Below are positions 9,064 to 18,685 of a DNA stretch of 64,000 bases, piece after piece. The DNA is from JTS-AC122 sp050246015 (GTDB lineage: Bacteria; Planctomycetota; Phycisphaerae; Phycisphaerales; UBA1924): contig JBFWWU010000005.1 in NCBI GenBank assembly GCA_050246015.1, forward strand, positions 172,184 to 236,183, written 5' to 3'. Within the stretch, counting starts at the first letter, position 1, and each line of letters starts with the position of its first letter. The notes beneath the pieces were generated by a model. The model saw only the letters and a program-made list of their open reading frames with translations, was not told the DNA's origin and did not search any database. A program made the translations under genes and the position numbers.

Positions 9064-11253
9064 ATGAAAGTTGGTGTGTATCGAGTGTGCGCGAGCACAG
9101 TGGCGATGTGTGCCGGCATGGCGATCGTTTCGGCGACTCTGGCGTCGGGGCCCGAGCCCCAGCCGGTCGCGGACCGGGATTCGCACGTTCAATACCTGCG
9201 GCCGGGTCAGAAACTCGGTCCCGTCCCGCGCGGCGAGCCTGTGATCATCTGCACCGTGGATGAGGCGAACAGTTGCCAGGTCCTTGAGTTCCCCCGTGTC
9301 GTCGGGACCAGTTTCGGGTCGATGGGGACCGGCGGCGCGAGTTTGAACGTGGTCGCGGATCATTTCCGCACCGGCAATGCCGGCGGCACCGCCGTCACAC
9401 TGTGCTGGTGGGGCACCTACGGCACCGCCTGCGGCGGCGAGCCGGCGCTAGCGAATGACCACTTCTTCGTGCGGATCCTGCCACGCATGAGTTCGGGCGC
9501 GAACACGGGAGCCCCCGATTCGGCCAACCCGGTCGCGACCTTTGAGCAGGGCGTCAACATGACCGTCACGCGCCGCGACATCTGCGACGTGAACTCTCGT
9601 TCCACTACGGAGTATTCGGCGACCCTGACGGGCGGCGTGACCCTCGACCCCAATACCTGCTACTTCATCGAAGTCAGGAATCCGGTGGATGGCGTCACCC
9701 CGGGCGGTGCAAGCAACTGGTTCTGGTCGCGCACGGCCCCCGTGACCGACAACGTCTGCTATCGCGACCTGGCCAGCGACGGGTACACCAACCTCGAACA
9801 GGACGTCGGCGACCGCGCGTTCTGCGTCGGCGTGGTGCTCGACATCTTCAACACGCAGTTGTGCCTCCCGCCCGTCAATCCGCCGCCCGACAATGACTCG
9901 TGCTTCAATGCGCAAGCCATCTCCGGCGCGGGCATGACCATCTTTGACAACTCGAACGCGACGACCAACCCCTCCGAGGGACAGACCAACGCCGAGTGCG
10001 TCGCGGCAGGCGTCACGACGGACATCCAAAAGGACGTGTGGTATGACTGGACCGCCGGTCCGGGAACGCCCGGACAACTCATCCGCGCCACGGTCGGAAC
10101 CTGCGGCAGTTCCATGATCATCGACTCGAAGATGGCCGTCTACAACGGCAATGACTGCAACACCTTGTCGGTGATCGACTGCATCGACGACGTCTGCGAT
10201 CAGACGCCCGTCAACGATGCCAACGTCGCCGCGACGATCTCGTTCAACGCGGTGGTGGGGAATCACTACCTCATCCAGATCGGCGGCGCCGGTCCCGGCG
10301 CGGCGGGTCTCCAGACCCTCTTCGTCTCCGTGGGTGATGCCAGCGGTCGCTGCTGCCTCACCAGCGGCGAGTGCATCGAAGTCACCATGGCCGACTGCAT
10401 GAGCCGCGGCGGCACGTACGGCGGCAACGGCACGACCTGCGGCGGCCAGTACGCCTTGTCCATGGGCTCCACCGCCCTCGAAGACATCAGCGGCACCGGC
10501 ACCCCGGTCGCATTCGTCCAAGGTGACGACGACTACACCGCCGTCTCCATCGGGTTCGACTTCCCCTTCTACGGCGGGGTGTACTCCTCCGCCAACGTCG
10601 GCGTGAACGGACAACTCGCCCTGGGCGGCCCGCTCTACACATTCGCGAACACCTGGCCCATCCCCTCTCACCCCGTTGAACCCAACGGCTACCTCGCCGT
10701 CGCCGCCGACGACTTCCTCGTCCCGCCGGCGGGCGGGTGCGGCACGATCTACACCCAGACACTCGGCTCGGCGCCCAATCGCCGCTTCATCGCCCAGTGG
10801 AACCAGATCTGCCACTTCTCCTCCATCGATTCCAACACCTTCCAGGCCATCCTGCACGAGAACGGAAACATCGAGTTCCGTTACGGCGGCATGGGCGCTC
10901 CCGAGATCACCCCCACCGGCGGCGTGGCCGGCACCGGCTACATCCGCGGCATCGAGTCGCCGGACGGCCCCGGCAGCGTGGACCTCTCGGGCGTCAACGG
11001 CGAGCAGGCCCCCCCTGCTTCCGGGTCCAGCGTCACCTTCACCTACACCTCCGATCCGGGAGACGTGTGCCCGGGCGGCAACGCCTGCCCGTGCGACTGG
11101 AACAACTCCGGCGGCATCAACTCCCAGGACTTCTTCGACTTCCTCATCGACTTCTTCGCCGGCAATGCCGACTTCAACATGAGCGGCAGCACCAACTCGC
11201 AGGACTTCTTCGACTTCATCGTCTGCTTCTTCACCCCCCCGATGGGCTGCTGA
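9064..11253 (+). CDS. Large secreted protein with beta-sandwich domains and C-terminal dockerin-like module
   Basis: 730 residues. An AGGAGG box eight bases upstream fixes the ATG start. Signal peptide of about 29 residues ending LASG. Domains in order: a Cys-containing N-terminal region (about 50-260), a segment NDSCFNAQAI...KDVWYDWTA (about 270-430) of the kind repeated in planctomycete secreted proteins, a Cys-rich linker (RCCLTSGECIE), a beta-sandwich with FDFPFYGG...VGVNGQLALGG and NTFQAILHENGNIEFRYG (about 475-660), then two Asp/Asn loops, each followed by NSQDFFDF. It ends in GC. Probably a surface-exposed or released protein; no catalytic motif recognised. It has its own promoter candidate and a strong terminator, so it is monocistronic. 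Confidence 0.85.
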   Translation: MKVGVYRVCASTVAMCAGMAIVSATLASGPEPQPVADRDSHVQYLRPGQKLGPVPRGEPVIICTVDEANSCQVLEFPRVVGTSFGSMGTGGASLNVVADHFRTGNAGGTAVTLCWWGTYGTACGGEPALANDHFFVRILPRMSSGANTGAPDSANPVATFEQGVNMTVTRRDICDVNSRSTTEYSATLTGGVTLDPNTCYFIEVRNPVDGVTPGGASNWFWSRTAPVTDNVCYRDLASDGYTNLEQDVGDRAFCVGVVLDIFNTQLCLPPVNPPPDNDSCFNAQAISGAGMTIFDNSNATTNPSEGQTNAECVAAGVTTDIQKDVWYDWTAGPGTPGQLIRATVGTCGSSMIIDSKMAVYNGNDCNTLSVIDCIDDVCDQTPVNDANVAATISFNAVVGNHYLIQIGGAGPGAAGLQTLFVSVGDASGRCCLTSGECIEVTMADCMSRGGTYGGNGTTCGGQYALSMGSTALEDISGTGTPVAFVQGDDDYTAVSIGFDFPFYGGVYSSANVGVNGQLALGGPLYTFANTWPIPSHPVEPNGYLAVAADDFLVPPAGGCGTIYTQTLGSAPNRRFIAQWNQICHFSSIDSNTFQAILHENGNIEFRYGGMGAPEITPTGGVAGTGYIRGIESPDGPGSVDLSGVNGEQAPPASGSSVTFTYTSDPGDVCPGGNACPCDWNNSGGINSQDFFDFLIDFFAGNADFNMSGSTNSQDFFDFIVCFFTPPMGC

Positions 11254-11297
11254 TCCTCACGCTGGTCGAATCCTGAGTCTTCGATCTTGACGTTCCC

Positions 11298-11327
11298 AGC
11301 CCCCGCCTCGTGGCGGGGGCTTTTTTA
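11298..11327 (+). terminator. Rho-independent terminator
   Basis: A perfect 10-bp GC-rich stem (AGCCCCCGCC / GGCGGGGGCT) closes a four-base TCGT loop and is followed by a run of six T within seven bases. It lies 45 bases after the stop of the secreted dockerin-like protein. The clearest intrinsic terminator in the window. Confidence 0.93.
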
Positions 11328-11442
11328 TTCCGCGAGCCGCCCCTTCTGAAGCCGACCCGGCATCCTCATGCCCGGCGTCCTCCTACAACATCCCACCGCC
11401 GTGAGCGGTTCTTCCCAGTCGCTCGCATGCGAAGGAATACTG

Positions 11443-11964
11443 ATGCGGATCATCGGCATCGATCCCGGGCTTCGGTTCACCGGCTTTGCATGCGTCAACG
11501 TGATCGACCCGCAGCGCGGATCCGAGGCCCCCGGCGTGGGTCTGGAACTCGTCGATGCCGGGGTCATCCGGCTCCGGCCCGGTGATTCGGTCGCCCGGCG
11601 CCTGGTCGAACTGGACGACGACCTGGCCCCGCTCCTGCACCGGCTCGCGCCGTCGCGCGCCGCGGTCGAGAAGTTGTACGCGCACTACAAGCACCCCGCC
11701 ACCGCGGCGATCATGGGGCACGCGCGCGGCGTGATGCTGCTCGCGATCGCGCGCGCGGGGATCGACCTGGTGGAACTCGGCGCGACCGAGGTCAAGAAAT
11801 CCCTCACGGGGCACGGGCACGCCTCCAAGCAGCAGATCCAGCGCGCCGTAGCCGCTCAACTCGGACTCGCCAGCCTGCCGGAACCGCCAGACGTCGCGGA
11901 TGCCATCGCCATCGCGCTGTGCGCGGCTCGCCGGCTCGGGCGCGAGGAGCCGGTGGGCTCATAA
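11443..11964 (+). CDS. ruvC: Holliday junction resolvase RuvC
   Basis: 173 residues beginning MRIIGIDPGLRFTGFA. The acidic active-site residues are in place: Asp7, Glu76 in AAVEKLYA, and Asp150/Asp153 in PPDVADAIAIALC. RuvC cuts four-way junctions symmetrically during recombinational repair, acting as a dimer on RuvAB-bound DNA. The start is set by the family N-terminus and a GAAGGA box nine bases upstream. Length is normal for the family. ruvA and ruvB are not next to it, so the ruv genes are dispersed. The TolC-like gene follows after 45 bases. Confidence 0.95.
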   Translation: MRIIGIDPGLRFTGFACVNVIDPQRGSEAPGVGLELVDAGVIRLRPGDSVARRLVELDDDLAPLLHRLAPSRAAVEKLYAHYKHPATAAIMGHARGVMLLAIARAGIDLVELGATEVKKSLTGHGHASKQQIQRAVAAQLGLASLPEPPDVADAIAIALCAARRLGREEPVGS

Positions 11965-12009
11965 ACCGCGAAAGCACGGCGGTCGGATTGCCAATACCCT
12001 GTTTCCCCT

Positions 12010-13782
12010 ATGAGTACCCCGCGCCGACCACTCGCTGCCTTCCATCGACCATGTGCCCTGGCGACGATCGCCGCGGCGGTCGCCGGGTGCTCGAATCCCT
12101 TCGCCCCCCTGCCCGGCGAGCGGGGCGAGCGCGTCCCGCTGGAGCGCCTGCGATCCATCGAACGCTTCGACTTTGACCGGTACGCGACGGTCGGCGCCCC
12201 GCCCCCGACCCAAATGTCCAACGACTCGCTCCGCCGCCCCCCGAGCCGGTTCGACGGGATGGAGTCGTACGACCTCGCGGTGGACGAGGTTCGGGCGGCG
12301 ACGCTGGCCAACAACCTGGATCTGCGCGTCGCGCTGGTGGATCCGCTCATCGCCGGCGAGTCGCTCCGGCGCGAAGAGGCCAAGTTCGAGGCGGTCTTCC
12401 GTCCGAACCTGCGCTATCGCGAGGACGATTCTCCAACACTGAATACAACGTCGTCGAACCAGCAGGACTCGCTGGGCTTCTCGGGGGCGGTGGACATCCC
12501 GCTCCGCACCGGCGGGCGGGCGAGCGTCGATTTCAGCGAGAACACGTCCGAAACCAGCAATCCCTTCGTGACACTCAACTCCTCGTACTCCTCGGCCCTG
12601 ACGTTCTCGCTCAGCCATCCCCTGCTGCGGAACGCCGGGCACGAGGTCAACTCGCACTCGATCCGCGTCGCGGCGTACAACGAGCAGATCTCCGAAGCGC
12701 GCACGAAGCTGGAAGTCATCCGGCAACTCGCCGCCTCCGACCGGGCATACTGGCGCCTCTACGCCGCCCGGCGCGAACTGGACGTCCGTCAGCAGCAGTA
12801 CGACCTGGCGATGGCGCAGCTCGAACAGGCGCAGCGGCGCGTGCGCGCCCGCGACGCCGCCGAGATCGAGGTGACGCGGGCGCAGGCCGGCGTGGCGCAG
12901 CGGCTGGAAGCCATCATCATCGCCGAGAACAACGTGCTGAGCATCCAGCGCGACCTCAAGCGCCTGATGAACCTGCCCGGGCTGGATATGGAAACCCCTG
13001 TCAGGCTCGTCACGACCACCCAGCCGGCGCCGGTGCCCTACGAGTTCGACGCGGCGAGCCTCGCGGACCTGGCGGTGTCGAACCGGATGGAGATGCTCGA
13101 GCTGGAACTGCAACTGGCGCAGGATGTCTCCAGCATCAACTTCGCAAAGAACCAGGCGCTGCCGCTCTTTACGCTTGACTATTCCTACAGCGTGCAGGGA
13201 CTCGGCGCCACGCTGTCGAAGTCGCACGGGCAGCTCTGGGCTAACAACTTTGAAAGCTGGTCGATCGGGCTCTCGGGGAGTATCCCCATCGGCAACGAAG
13301 CGGCCAAGGCCCGCGTGCAGGAGGCCATCCTCTCCCGTCTTCAGCGCCTATCCACCAAGGACGCCAGGCGGCTCTCGATCCGGCAGGAAGTGCTCAGCGC
13401 GATCGACTCGGCGCGCACCGCGTGGCAGCGAATCCTGGCGGCTCGGCAGTCCGCCATCGCCGCCGCCGCCACCTACGAAGCCGAGCGACGCCAGAACGAG
13501 GCCGGGGCGCGAACGTCAACAGACGTCCTGGATGCCGCGACGCGGCTGGCTGACGCCCAGTCGTCCGAAATCCAGGCGCTCGCGGACTACCAGATCGCCC
13601 TGGTGGACCTGAGTTTCGCAACCGGAACCCTGCTGGGAGCGTCCAAGATCGATTGGTCGCCGCTGGATCCCAGGATGGAGCCGGTGCGATCGACGCCAGC
13701 GCCGGCGGAGGTTTCCGGGCCGGGCGATGCGGCCTCTCCTGCTCCCACCCCGGGCGAGCCCGCTCCGGATGCCAAGCCATAG
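12010..13782 (+). CDS. TolC-family outer-membrane efflux lipoprotein
   Basis: 590 residues with a lipobox (VAGC, Cys27), as in the OprM/NodT branch of TolC-like factors. Two halves of long amphipathic helices with the family's spacing are visible (LAASDRAYWRLYAARRELDV..., about 235-330, and LSIRQEVLSAIDSARTAWQRILAAR, about 455-500). Beta-strand segments such as FSLSHPLLRNAG and WSIGLSGSIPIGNEAAK lie between them. It would form the outer-membrane duct of a tripartite exporter. No periplasmic adaptor or inner-membrane pump is adjacent. The Pro/Ala-rich C-terminus (about 560-590) looks disordered. Confidence 0.88.
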   Translation: MSTPRRPLAAFHRPCALATIAAAVAGCSNPFAPLPGERGERVPLERLRSIERFDFDRYATVGAPPPTQMSNDSLRRPPSRFDGMESYDLAVDEVRAATLANNLDLRVALVDPLIAGESLRREEAKFEAVFRPNLRYREDDSPTLNTTSSNQQDSLGFSGAVDIPLRTGGRASVDFSENTSETSNPFVTLNSSYSSALTFSLSHPLLRNAGHEVNSHSIRVAAYNEQISEARTKLEVIRQLAASDRAYWRLYAARRELDVRQQQYDLAMAQLEQAQRRVRARDAAEIEVTRAQAGVAQRLEAIIIAENNVLSIQRDLKRLMNLPGLDMETPVRLVTTTQPAPVPYEFDAASLADLAVSNRMEMLELELQLAQDVSSINFAKNQALPLFTLDYSYSVQGLGATLSKSHGQLWANNFESWSIGLSGSIPIGNEAAKARVQEAILSRLQRLSTKDARRLSIRQEVLSAIDSARTAWQRILAARQSAIAAAATYEAERRQNEAGARTSTDVLDAATRLADAQSSEIQALADYQIALVDLSFATGTLLGASKIDWSPLDPRMEPVRSTPAPAEVSGPGDAASPAPTPGEPAPDAKP

Positions 13783-13813
13783 ACAGCCGGTTGCATCGCG
13801 GGAAGCACACAGC

Positions 13814-14050
13814 ATGGCTCATGACTACTACGCGAACGCTGAGCGAATCGAGGCCGCCTTGAGAGAGGCGTCCCGCGCCGATGTGGCCAGCCAACTCAAG
13901 ATCGCACGAGCCGGCGCTTCCACCGCCGGCGAGGCGTTGATGTCCCTGAGACACGAATGCCGCCGGGCGCTGCGCGATGCGTCCCTTCCGGAATCGATCC
14001 GGCGCGATCTCAAGTCGCTCGTGAAAGCCATCAACTCCTCGGGGGTGTAA
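13814..14050 (+). CDS. Small hypothetical protein
   Basis: 78 residues, predicted almost wholly helical, with no Cys and no signal peptide. Segments such as AERIEAALREASRADVASQLKIARAG and LRHECRRALRDASL are amphipathic. The ATG is 31 bases after the TolC-like stop, so co-transcription is likely. I do not recognise a family. Codon use matches the neighbours, which supports a real gene. Confidence 0.6.
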   Translation: MAHDYYANAERIEAALREASRADVASQLKIARAGASTAGEALMSLRHECRRALRDASLPESIRRDLKSLVKAINSSGV

Positions 14051-14064
14051 GACGCGACGCGCCG

Positions 14065-15168
14065 TCAGGCCTTCACCACGAACTGCTCAGCGATCTGCAC
14101 GGCGTTCAGCGCGGCCCCTTTGCGAAGCTGATCGCCGCAGACGAATAGGTTGAACGACCGGTGCTTGCCGCGCGACTGCTCCCCGAACGTCGAAGGCTCC
14201 TCTGGACCTGCCGGGTCTGGACGGATTCGGCCCACGAGGACATCATCGCCGCCCGACGCTTTGAGTGGCGTTGGAAAGCGATTGTTGGCCCGGTCGTCGA
14301 GCACCTTCACCCCCGGGGCGGCTTCGAGCGCCGCCCGCATCTCGGCGACCGTCGCCGGCTTGCCGAGCGTGACGTGGATGGACTCGGAATGGGCGCGCAA
14401 CACGGGCACGCGGATGCACGTCGGCGAGATCCGCACCCGATCGTCGTCCCAGATCTTCCGCGTCTCTTCGATCATCTTCTGCTCTTCCACGTTGAGGCCG
14501 GTGTCCGCATCGACCGCGGTGTTGTGGCTGAACAGGTTGAAGGCGTACGGCTCATGGAAAAATGATGGGGACACGGGTTGCCCCGCCGCCCAGGCGCGCG
14601 TCTGGTCCTGGAGTTCGTCCATCCCCTTCGCGCCGGCGCCTGATGCCGCCTGGTACGTCGAGACGATCACCTGTTCGATGCCGAAGGCATGCCGCAGCGG
14701 GTTCAGCGCCACCAGCATGATGATCGCGCTGCAGTTCGGGTTGGCGATGATGCCACCGATCGGCTCGTGGTCCTTCGCGCGGGCCATGTGGAACGCCTGC
14801 GTGAGCAGGTGCATGGCTCCCGCATTGACCTCGGGAATGACCAGCGGGATCCCCCGCGTCATGCGGAAGGCCGATGAGTTATCGATGACGATCGTCCCGG
14901 CGTTCGCGGCGGCCGGGGCAAACTGCCGGGAGATGCTCCCGCCCGCCGAGAAGAGCGCGATATCGACGCCGCGAAGCGACTCGGGCGTGAGCGCTTCAAC
15001 CCCAACCCCGGAGCCGCGATACGGCAGGGTCTGCCCGGCGGACTTCGGGGAAGCCAGCGCCTTGATGGAACCATGCGGAAACGCACGCTGCTCCAGCACC
15101 GCGAGCATTTCCCGACCGACCGCGCCCGTCGCACCCACCACCGCCACCGATGGAAGACTCCTGTTCAT
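14065..15168 (-). CDS. asd: Aspartate-semialdehyde dehydrogenase
   Basis: 367 residues. The N-terminus has the NADP-binding GATGAVGREML motif, the nucleophile is Cys146 in IIANPNCSAIIM, and further family signatures (STYQAASGAG, FNLFSHN, VRISPTCIRVPV) are present. It reduces aspartyl phosphate to the semialdehyde, the branch-point precursor of lysine/diaminopimelate, threonine and methionine. It follows pyk by 67 bases on the same strand, which would join central carbon and amino-acid synthesis in one transcript. It converges with the small gene ending at 14050, leaving 14 bases. Confidence 0.95.
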   Translation of the reverse strand: MNRSLPSVAVVGATGAVGREMLAVLEQRAFPHGSIKALASPKSAGQTLPYRGSGVGVEALTPESLRGVDIALFSAGGSISRQFAPAAANAGTIVIDNSSAFRMTRGIPLVIPEVNAGAMHLLTQAFHMARAKDHEPIGGIIANPNCSAIIMLVALNPLRHAFGIEQVIVSTYQAASGAGAKGMDELQDQTRAWAAGQPVSPSFFHEPYAFNLFSHNTAVDADTGLNVEEQKMIEETRKIWDDDRVRISPTCIRVPVLRAHSESIHVTLGKPATVAEMRAALEAAPGVKVLDDRANNRFPTPLKASGGDDVLVGRIRPDPAGPEEPSTFGEQSRGKHRSFNLFVCGDQLRKGAALNAVQIAEQFVVKA

Positions 15169-15235
15169 CCGCGCCTTTCAAGAGAGAACTGGAGCAATGA
15201 TAGAGCCCGCGCCTCGGCTCGGAAATCGAACCCGG

Positions 15236-16786
15236 CTACGCGTGCTGCCGGAATCCCGTGAACGAGTTGCCGACGTAATGCACCGCGACGGTGTTGGCGG
15301 CGCCGGATTGTCCCAGCGGACGCCCGGCGATCAGCACGATCGGGTCCCCCACGGCGGCCCACCCGCGCGCAACCAGTTCCCGGTCGGCCTGTTCATTCCA
15401 CGCGCCCAGCGACCCGCCCGCGGGAACCGGCGAGTAAATGGCGGTCACGCCGCGCAGCAGCGCCATCCGCCGCGTCTCGCGCTCGTCGGATGAATAGGCG
15501 ATGATCGGAAACGCGAACCCGTTCTGCGACAGGTACCGCGCCGCCCCGCCTCGCTGCGACCAGCACACCACGAGTTTCGCCCCCAGGTCGCGGGCGACGT
15601 GCCACGCGCCATGCGCCAGCGCGGCGGTGCGGTAGCGAGACTCGATCAGCCTGGCCGGCGGGCTCGGTTCCTTCACCGACCCCGCCATGCGCGCTTCCGC
15701 CGCTTCGATGGTCCGGCGCATCGTCTCGACCACCAGCAGCGGGTGCCTCCCCACCGCCGTCTCGCCCGAGAGCATCACGGCGTCCGCCCCATCAAAGACC
15801 GCGTGCGCCACGTCGCTCACTTCCGCCCGCGTCGGCGTCGCGTTCTCGATCATCGTCTCGAGCATCTGCGTGGCCACGATGCACGGCTTGCCCCACTCGT
15901 CCGACTTTTCCAGCAGCAGTTTCTGCACGATCGGCACCTGCGGGAGTTCCATCTCCACGCCCAGATCCCCCCGCGCCACCATGATCGCGTCGGCGACTTC
16001 AAGGATCGCGTCGATGTTCGCGACCGCCTGCGGCTTCTCGATCTTCGCGACCACCGGGATCATCGCGCCCTCGCCCGTCATGGATTCAACATTCGGATCA
16101 ACTGAGCACATCCCCGCCAGAGCCTTGCGCAGCGTGGCGACTTCCTCCGCGCGCCGGACAAACGACAACGCCAGGAAATCCAGCCCATGCTGGACGGACC
16201 ATTGCACGCACTCCCAGTCGCGCTCCGTGATCGCCGGAGCACGCACGTTCGAATCCGGCAGGTTGATCCCCTTCCGGCTTGTCACGAGCCCCCCGACGAC
16301 CACCCGGCAACGCAGCGCGTGCGGCGGATCGTCCGGCTGAGAGTCCACGGCCAGCAGCCGGATCGCGCCATCGTTCACCAGCACCCGATGCCCGGTCTGC
16401 ACGTCGCGCACGATCGCCTCGTACTCGCACGGGAGCACCGCCGCCCGCGCCTCGCCGCTCGCGACCGCCGGCGCCGCCCCGCTGGTGACGTCAAACAACA
16501 CGTCCTGCCCCGCCTCAAGCGTCACGCCGTCCGGCGGCAACACCCCCACTCGGATCTTGGGCCCCTGCAGGTCGCCGAGCACGGCGACGGGCGTTCCGAT
16601 TTCCCGCGCCACCGCGCGCACGACCTTCAGCCGCTCCGCGTGCTTGGGTAGATCGCCGTGCGAGAAGTTGAGCCGGAAGATGCTCACGCCCCCCAGGATT
16701 AACTTGCGAACCATCTCGGGCGACTCGCTCGCCGGGCCCAGGGTCGCAATGATCGCGGTGAGCGTGGGTCGTCGCAGGGTGGTCAT
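15236..16786 (-). CDS. pyk: Pyruvate kinase
   Basis: 516 residues. The start MTTLRRPTLTAIIATLGPAS matches the family N-terminus; the same frame stays open upstream only because it is a shadow of the neighbouring gene. Family signatures: SIFRLNFSHGD, the active-site segment VAKIEKPQAVANIDAIL, MVARGDLGVE (divalent metal site) and ATQMLETMIENATPTRAE. It converts phosphoenolpyruvate and ADP to pyruvate and ATP. Its ATG overlaps the TGA of the solute-binding-protein gene, so translation is probably coupled. The C-terminal domain ends with a short extension (SFTGFRQHA). Confidence 0.95.
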   Translation of the reverse strand: MTTLRRPTLTAIIATLGPASESPEMVRKLILGGVSIFRLNFSHGDLPKHAERLKVVRAVAREIGTPVAVLGDLQGPKIRVGVLPPDGVTLEAGQDVLFDVTSGAAPAVASGEARAAVLPCEYEAIVRDVQTGHRVLVNDGAIRLLAVDSQPDDPPHALRCRVVVGGLVTSRKGINLPDSNVRAPAITERDWECVQWSVQHGLDFLALSFVRRAEEVATLRKALAGMCSVDPNVESMTGEGAMIPVVAKIEKPQAVANIDAILEVADAIMVARGDLGVEMELPQVPIVQKLLLEKSDEWGKPCIVATQMLETMIENATPTRAEVSDVAHAVFDGADAVMLSGETAVGRHPLLVVETMRRTIEAAEARMAGSVKEPSPPARLIESRYRTAALAHGAWHVARDLGAKLVVCWSQRGGAARYLSQNGFAFPIIAYSSDERETRRMALLRGVTAIYSPVPAGGSLGAWNEQADRELVARGWAAVGDPIVLIAGRPLGQSGAANTVAVHYVGNSFTGFRQHA

Positions 16787-18573
16787 TGAGAGTCTCCGCC
16801 CACGCCACGCTCGCCCCGGCGTCCAAGTTCGGCGACCTTGCGGTACTGATCTCGGAAGAACGCCGTGTACGCGATCCGCGCCTCCGAAGCGCGGATCGGG
16901 TCGCGCCAGCGATTCGTGTCCGCGCTGATGCGCTTGTAGTTCGAAGCCGTGAAGATCAGGTCCGTCGTGGAACCGTCCTCGTTTCGCACGGCGTGCGTGG
17001 GCATCGCGTAAAAGAGCGATTCCATCTCGGCGAGAGTCTCCTTCGGGAACGAACTGCTCTCCCGCGCGCGGTGCAGGGCTTCCCACGCCTCGCGGAGTTC
17101 TTCGGCCGTATCCACGCCCAAGCACCCCATCATCACGATCATGCCGTCGCGCCATCCCTGCGACGGCGCGCGCGACGCGGCGCGGAACGGATCGGCCTGG
17201 CGATCGACGAAGTGTTCCTTCCACCCGGGTTCGTACATGTCGCGGCGCGCGGGCATGCGGCGCAGGGCGCCGGCCCGCGGGCCGTACGGCACGCTCGCTC
17301 CGCCGACGTCGTAGCGAGGATTGTCCTGCCCGGCCGCCGTGCCGGTCGGCGGAAACTGCCACAGCGCTTGCCCCTGGCGCGACATGCAGAACTCGACAAA
17401 GCGCCGCGCCAACACCGGGTTGGGACCGCCCCGCAGGATCGAGACCGGGTCCGCGTCGATGAACACACGCCCCGGCGGGTCGATGTACCCGACACGCCCA
17501 CCGTCGGGGTCTTCGCCCAGCGCAAGCACCGCCTGCGCCTGCCCGCGCCCGTAGAAATCGATGCAGACCCCTGCCAGCGCTTCCCCCTGGCTCACCGCCA
17601 TCGGCGGGTAGGTGGACGACGCCGCGAACCCGTGCGCGTTGGCGCACAGTTCCCGCAGCACGCGCCACCCGTGGTCCCATCCACGTCCCGTCGCCTCTCC
17701 GATAAGTTCGCTGATGATCTCCTGATCCCCCCGCTCCCCGGCGTCGAGCCCGCGCCTCGCGATCTGCTCCCGCGCCTTCTCGATCTCGGCGCTCGCCGAT
17801 TCGTTCAGGATCGAGTCGTACAGCGTCGCGACCGATCCCGACTGCCTCGCGTCCGCGAGCGCGACCCGGCGGTAATAGCGATAGTCGCACAGATCCTCGA
17901 AGTACACCGGTTCGCTCAGGCCCGCTTCACGGATCAGTTCGCGGTTGTACACGATCCCGAACCCCGAGAGCGCCGCCCCGAGCCAATGCTGCCAGTCATC
18001 GGGCTTTCCTGATTTCTTCCGGCCGTCCTGGTAAAGCTGCCCGGCGCCGATGGCGTTTTCGCCGAACCATTCGTCGAGTTGCGCTTGGGAGAAGTCGGCG
18101 CAGACCGACATCGGCGGCGACGACGTCTTCAGACGCGTGTGGTCGTACGACCCGCCCCCGAACATCAGGTCAAAATCGATCGAGCCCGTCGGAAATACCT
18201 TGTCCAGCGGCGGGGCATTGGACTGGGCCATGGCGGGGTCGGACACCGCAATCTCGGCGAGCCCGCGCGCGTACTGGGCCTGATAAACCGCCTGGAGCAA
18301 CCGAAGGATCTCCGTCGTGCCACCGGGGACTCGCCAGTCCACATACACCGGCGGTTCGCCGGGGTACTTCCGGGCGTGCCATTCCGCGAACGCCGCCCCG
18401 AACTCGTCACGGATCTGCTCGATGTGGGGCGTGACGATGATCAGCGTCTGACGCTCGTTCGCCGGCGGGGGCTTCGCCAGCGCGCCCGTCGCGGGGGCGA
18501 CCTGACGAACCACCAGCGGCGCGGCGAGCACCACCAGGAACGCGAACACCACGATCGCACGCGACGAGCCCAT
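16783..18573 (-). CDS. ABC-type solute-binding protein (iron/thiamine-type, membrane-anchored)
   Basis: 596 residues. One N-terminal hydrophobic segment (about 7-22) without a lipobox serves as signal or anchor. The body resembles extracellular solute-binding proteins of the Fe3+/putrescine class: TLIIVTPH at the first strand, SGFGIVYNRELIREAG in the hinge region, and AGVCIDFYGRGQA and VLARRFVEFCMSRQGQALW near the C-terminus. About 150 residues are added after the usual family end. No permease or ATPase gene adjoins it. A GTG three bases further upstream is an equally possible start. Its TGA overlaps the pyk start by four bases, an unexpected partnership. Ligand unknown. Confidence 0.78.
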   Translation of the reverse strand: MGSSRAIVVFAFLVVLAAPLVVRQVAPATGALAKPPPANERQTLIIVTPHIEQIRDEFGAAFAEWHARKYPGEPPVYVDWRVPGGTTEILRLLQAVYQAQYARGLAEIAVSDPAMAQSNAPPLDKVFPTGSIDFDLMFGGGSYDHTRLKTSSPPMSVCADFSQAQLDEWFGENAIGAGQLYQDGRKKSGKPDDWQHWLGAALSGFGIVYNRELIREAGLSEPVYFEDLCDYRYYRRVALADARQSGSVATLYDSILNESASAEIEKAREQIARRGLDAGERGDQEIISELIGEATGRGWDHGWRVLRELCANAHGFAASSTYPPMAVSQGEALAGVCIDFYGRGQAQAVLALGEDPDGGRVGYIDPPGRVFIDADPVSILRGGPNPVLARRFVEFCMSRQGQALWQFPPTGTAAGQDNPRYDVGGASVPYGPRAGALRRMPARRDMYEPGWKEHFVDRQADPFRAASRAPSQGWRDGMIVMMGCLGVDTAEELREAWEALHRARESSSFPKETLAEMESLFYAMPTHAVRNEDGSTTDLIFTASNYKRISADTNRWRDPIRASEARIAYTAFFRDQYRKVAELGRRGERGVGGDSQ

Positions 18574-18578
18574 CACGC

Positions 18579-18598
18579 GGGCAGTGTAACACTCGCCC
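18579..18598. promoter_or_regulatory. Imperfect dyad directly before the solute-binding-protein start
   Basis: GGGC-AGTGT-A-ACACT-C-GCCC forms an inverted repeat with one bulged base, starting five bases before the ATG. No Shine-Dalgarno sequence is seen, so a hairpin here would lie across the ribosome-binding region. It could act on the coupled pyk as well. Confidence 0.35.
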
Positions 18599-18685
18599 GG
18601 TCGGTCATCTATCGATCCATGCGCCCTTCACCGCGCGGCCTCCGCACGTGCGGCGATTGGCCCGGGGTTCTCCCCCGCCAGGTGT

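Noticed and set aside
16787..17890. Upstream extension of the pyruvate kinase frame.
   Set aside because: It lies inside the solute-binding-protein gene in another frame and has no kinase sequence; the family start is at 16786.
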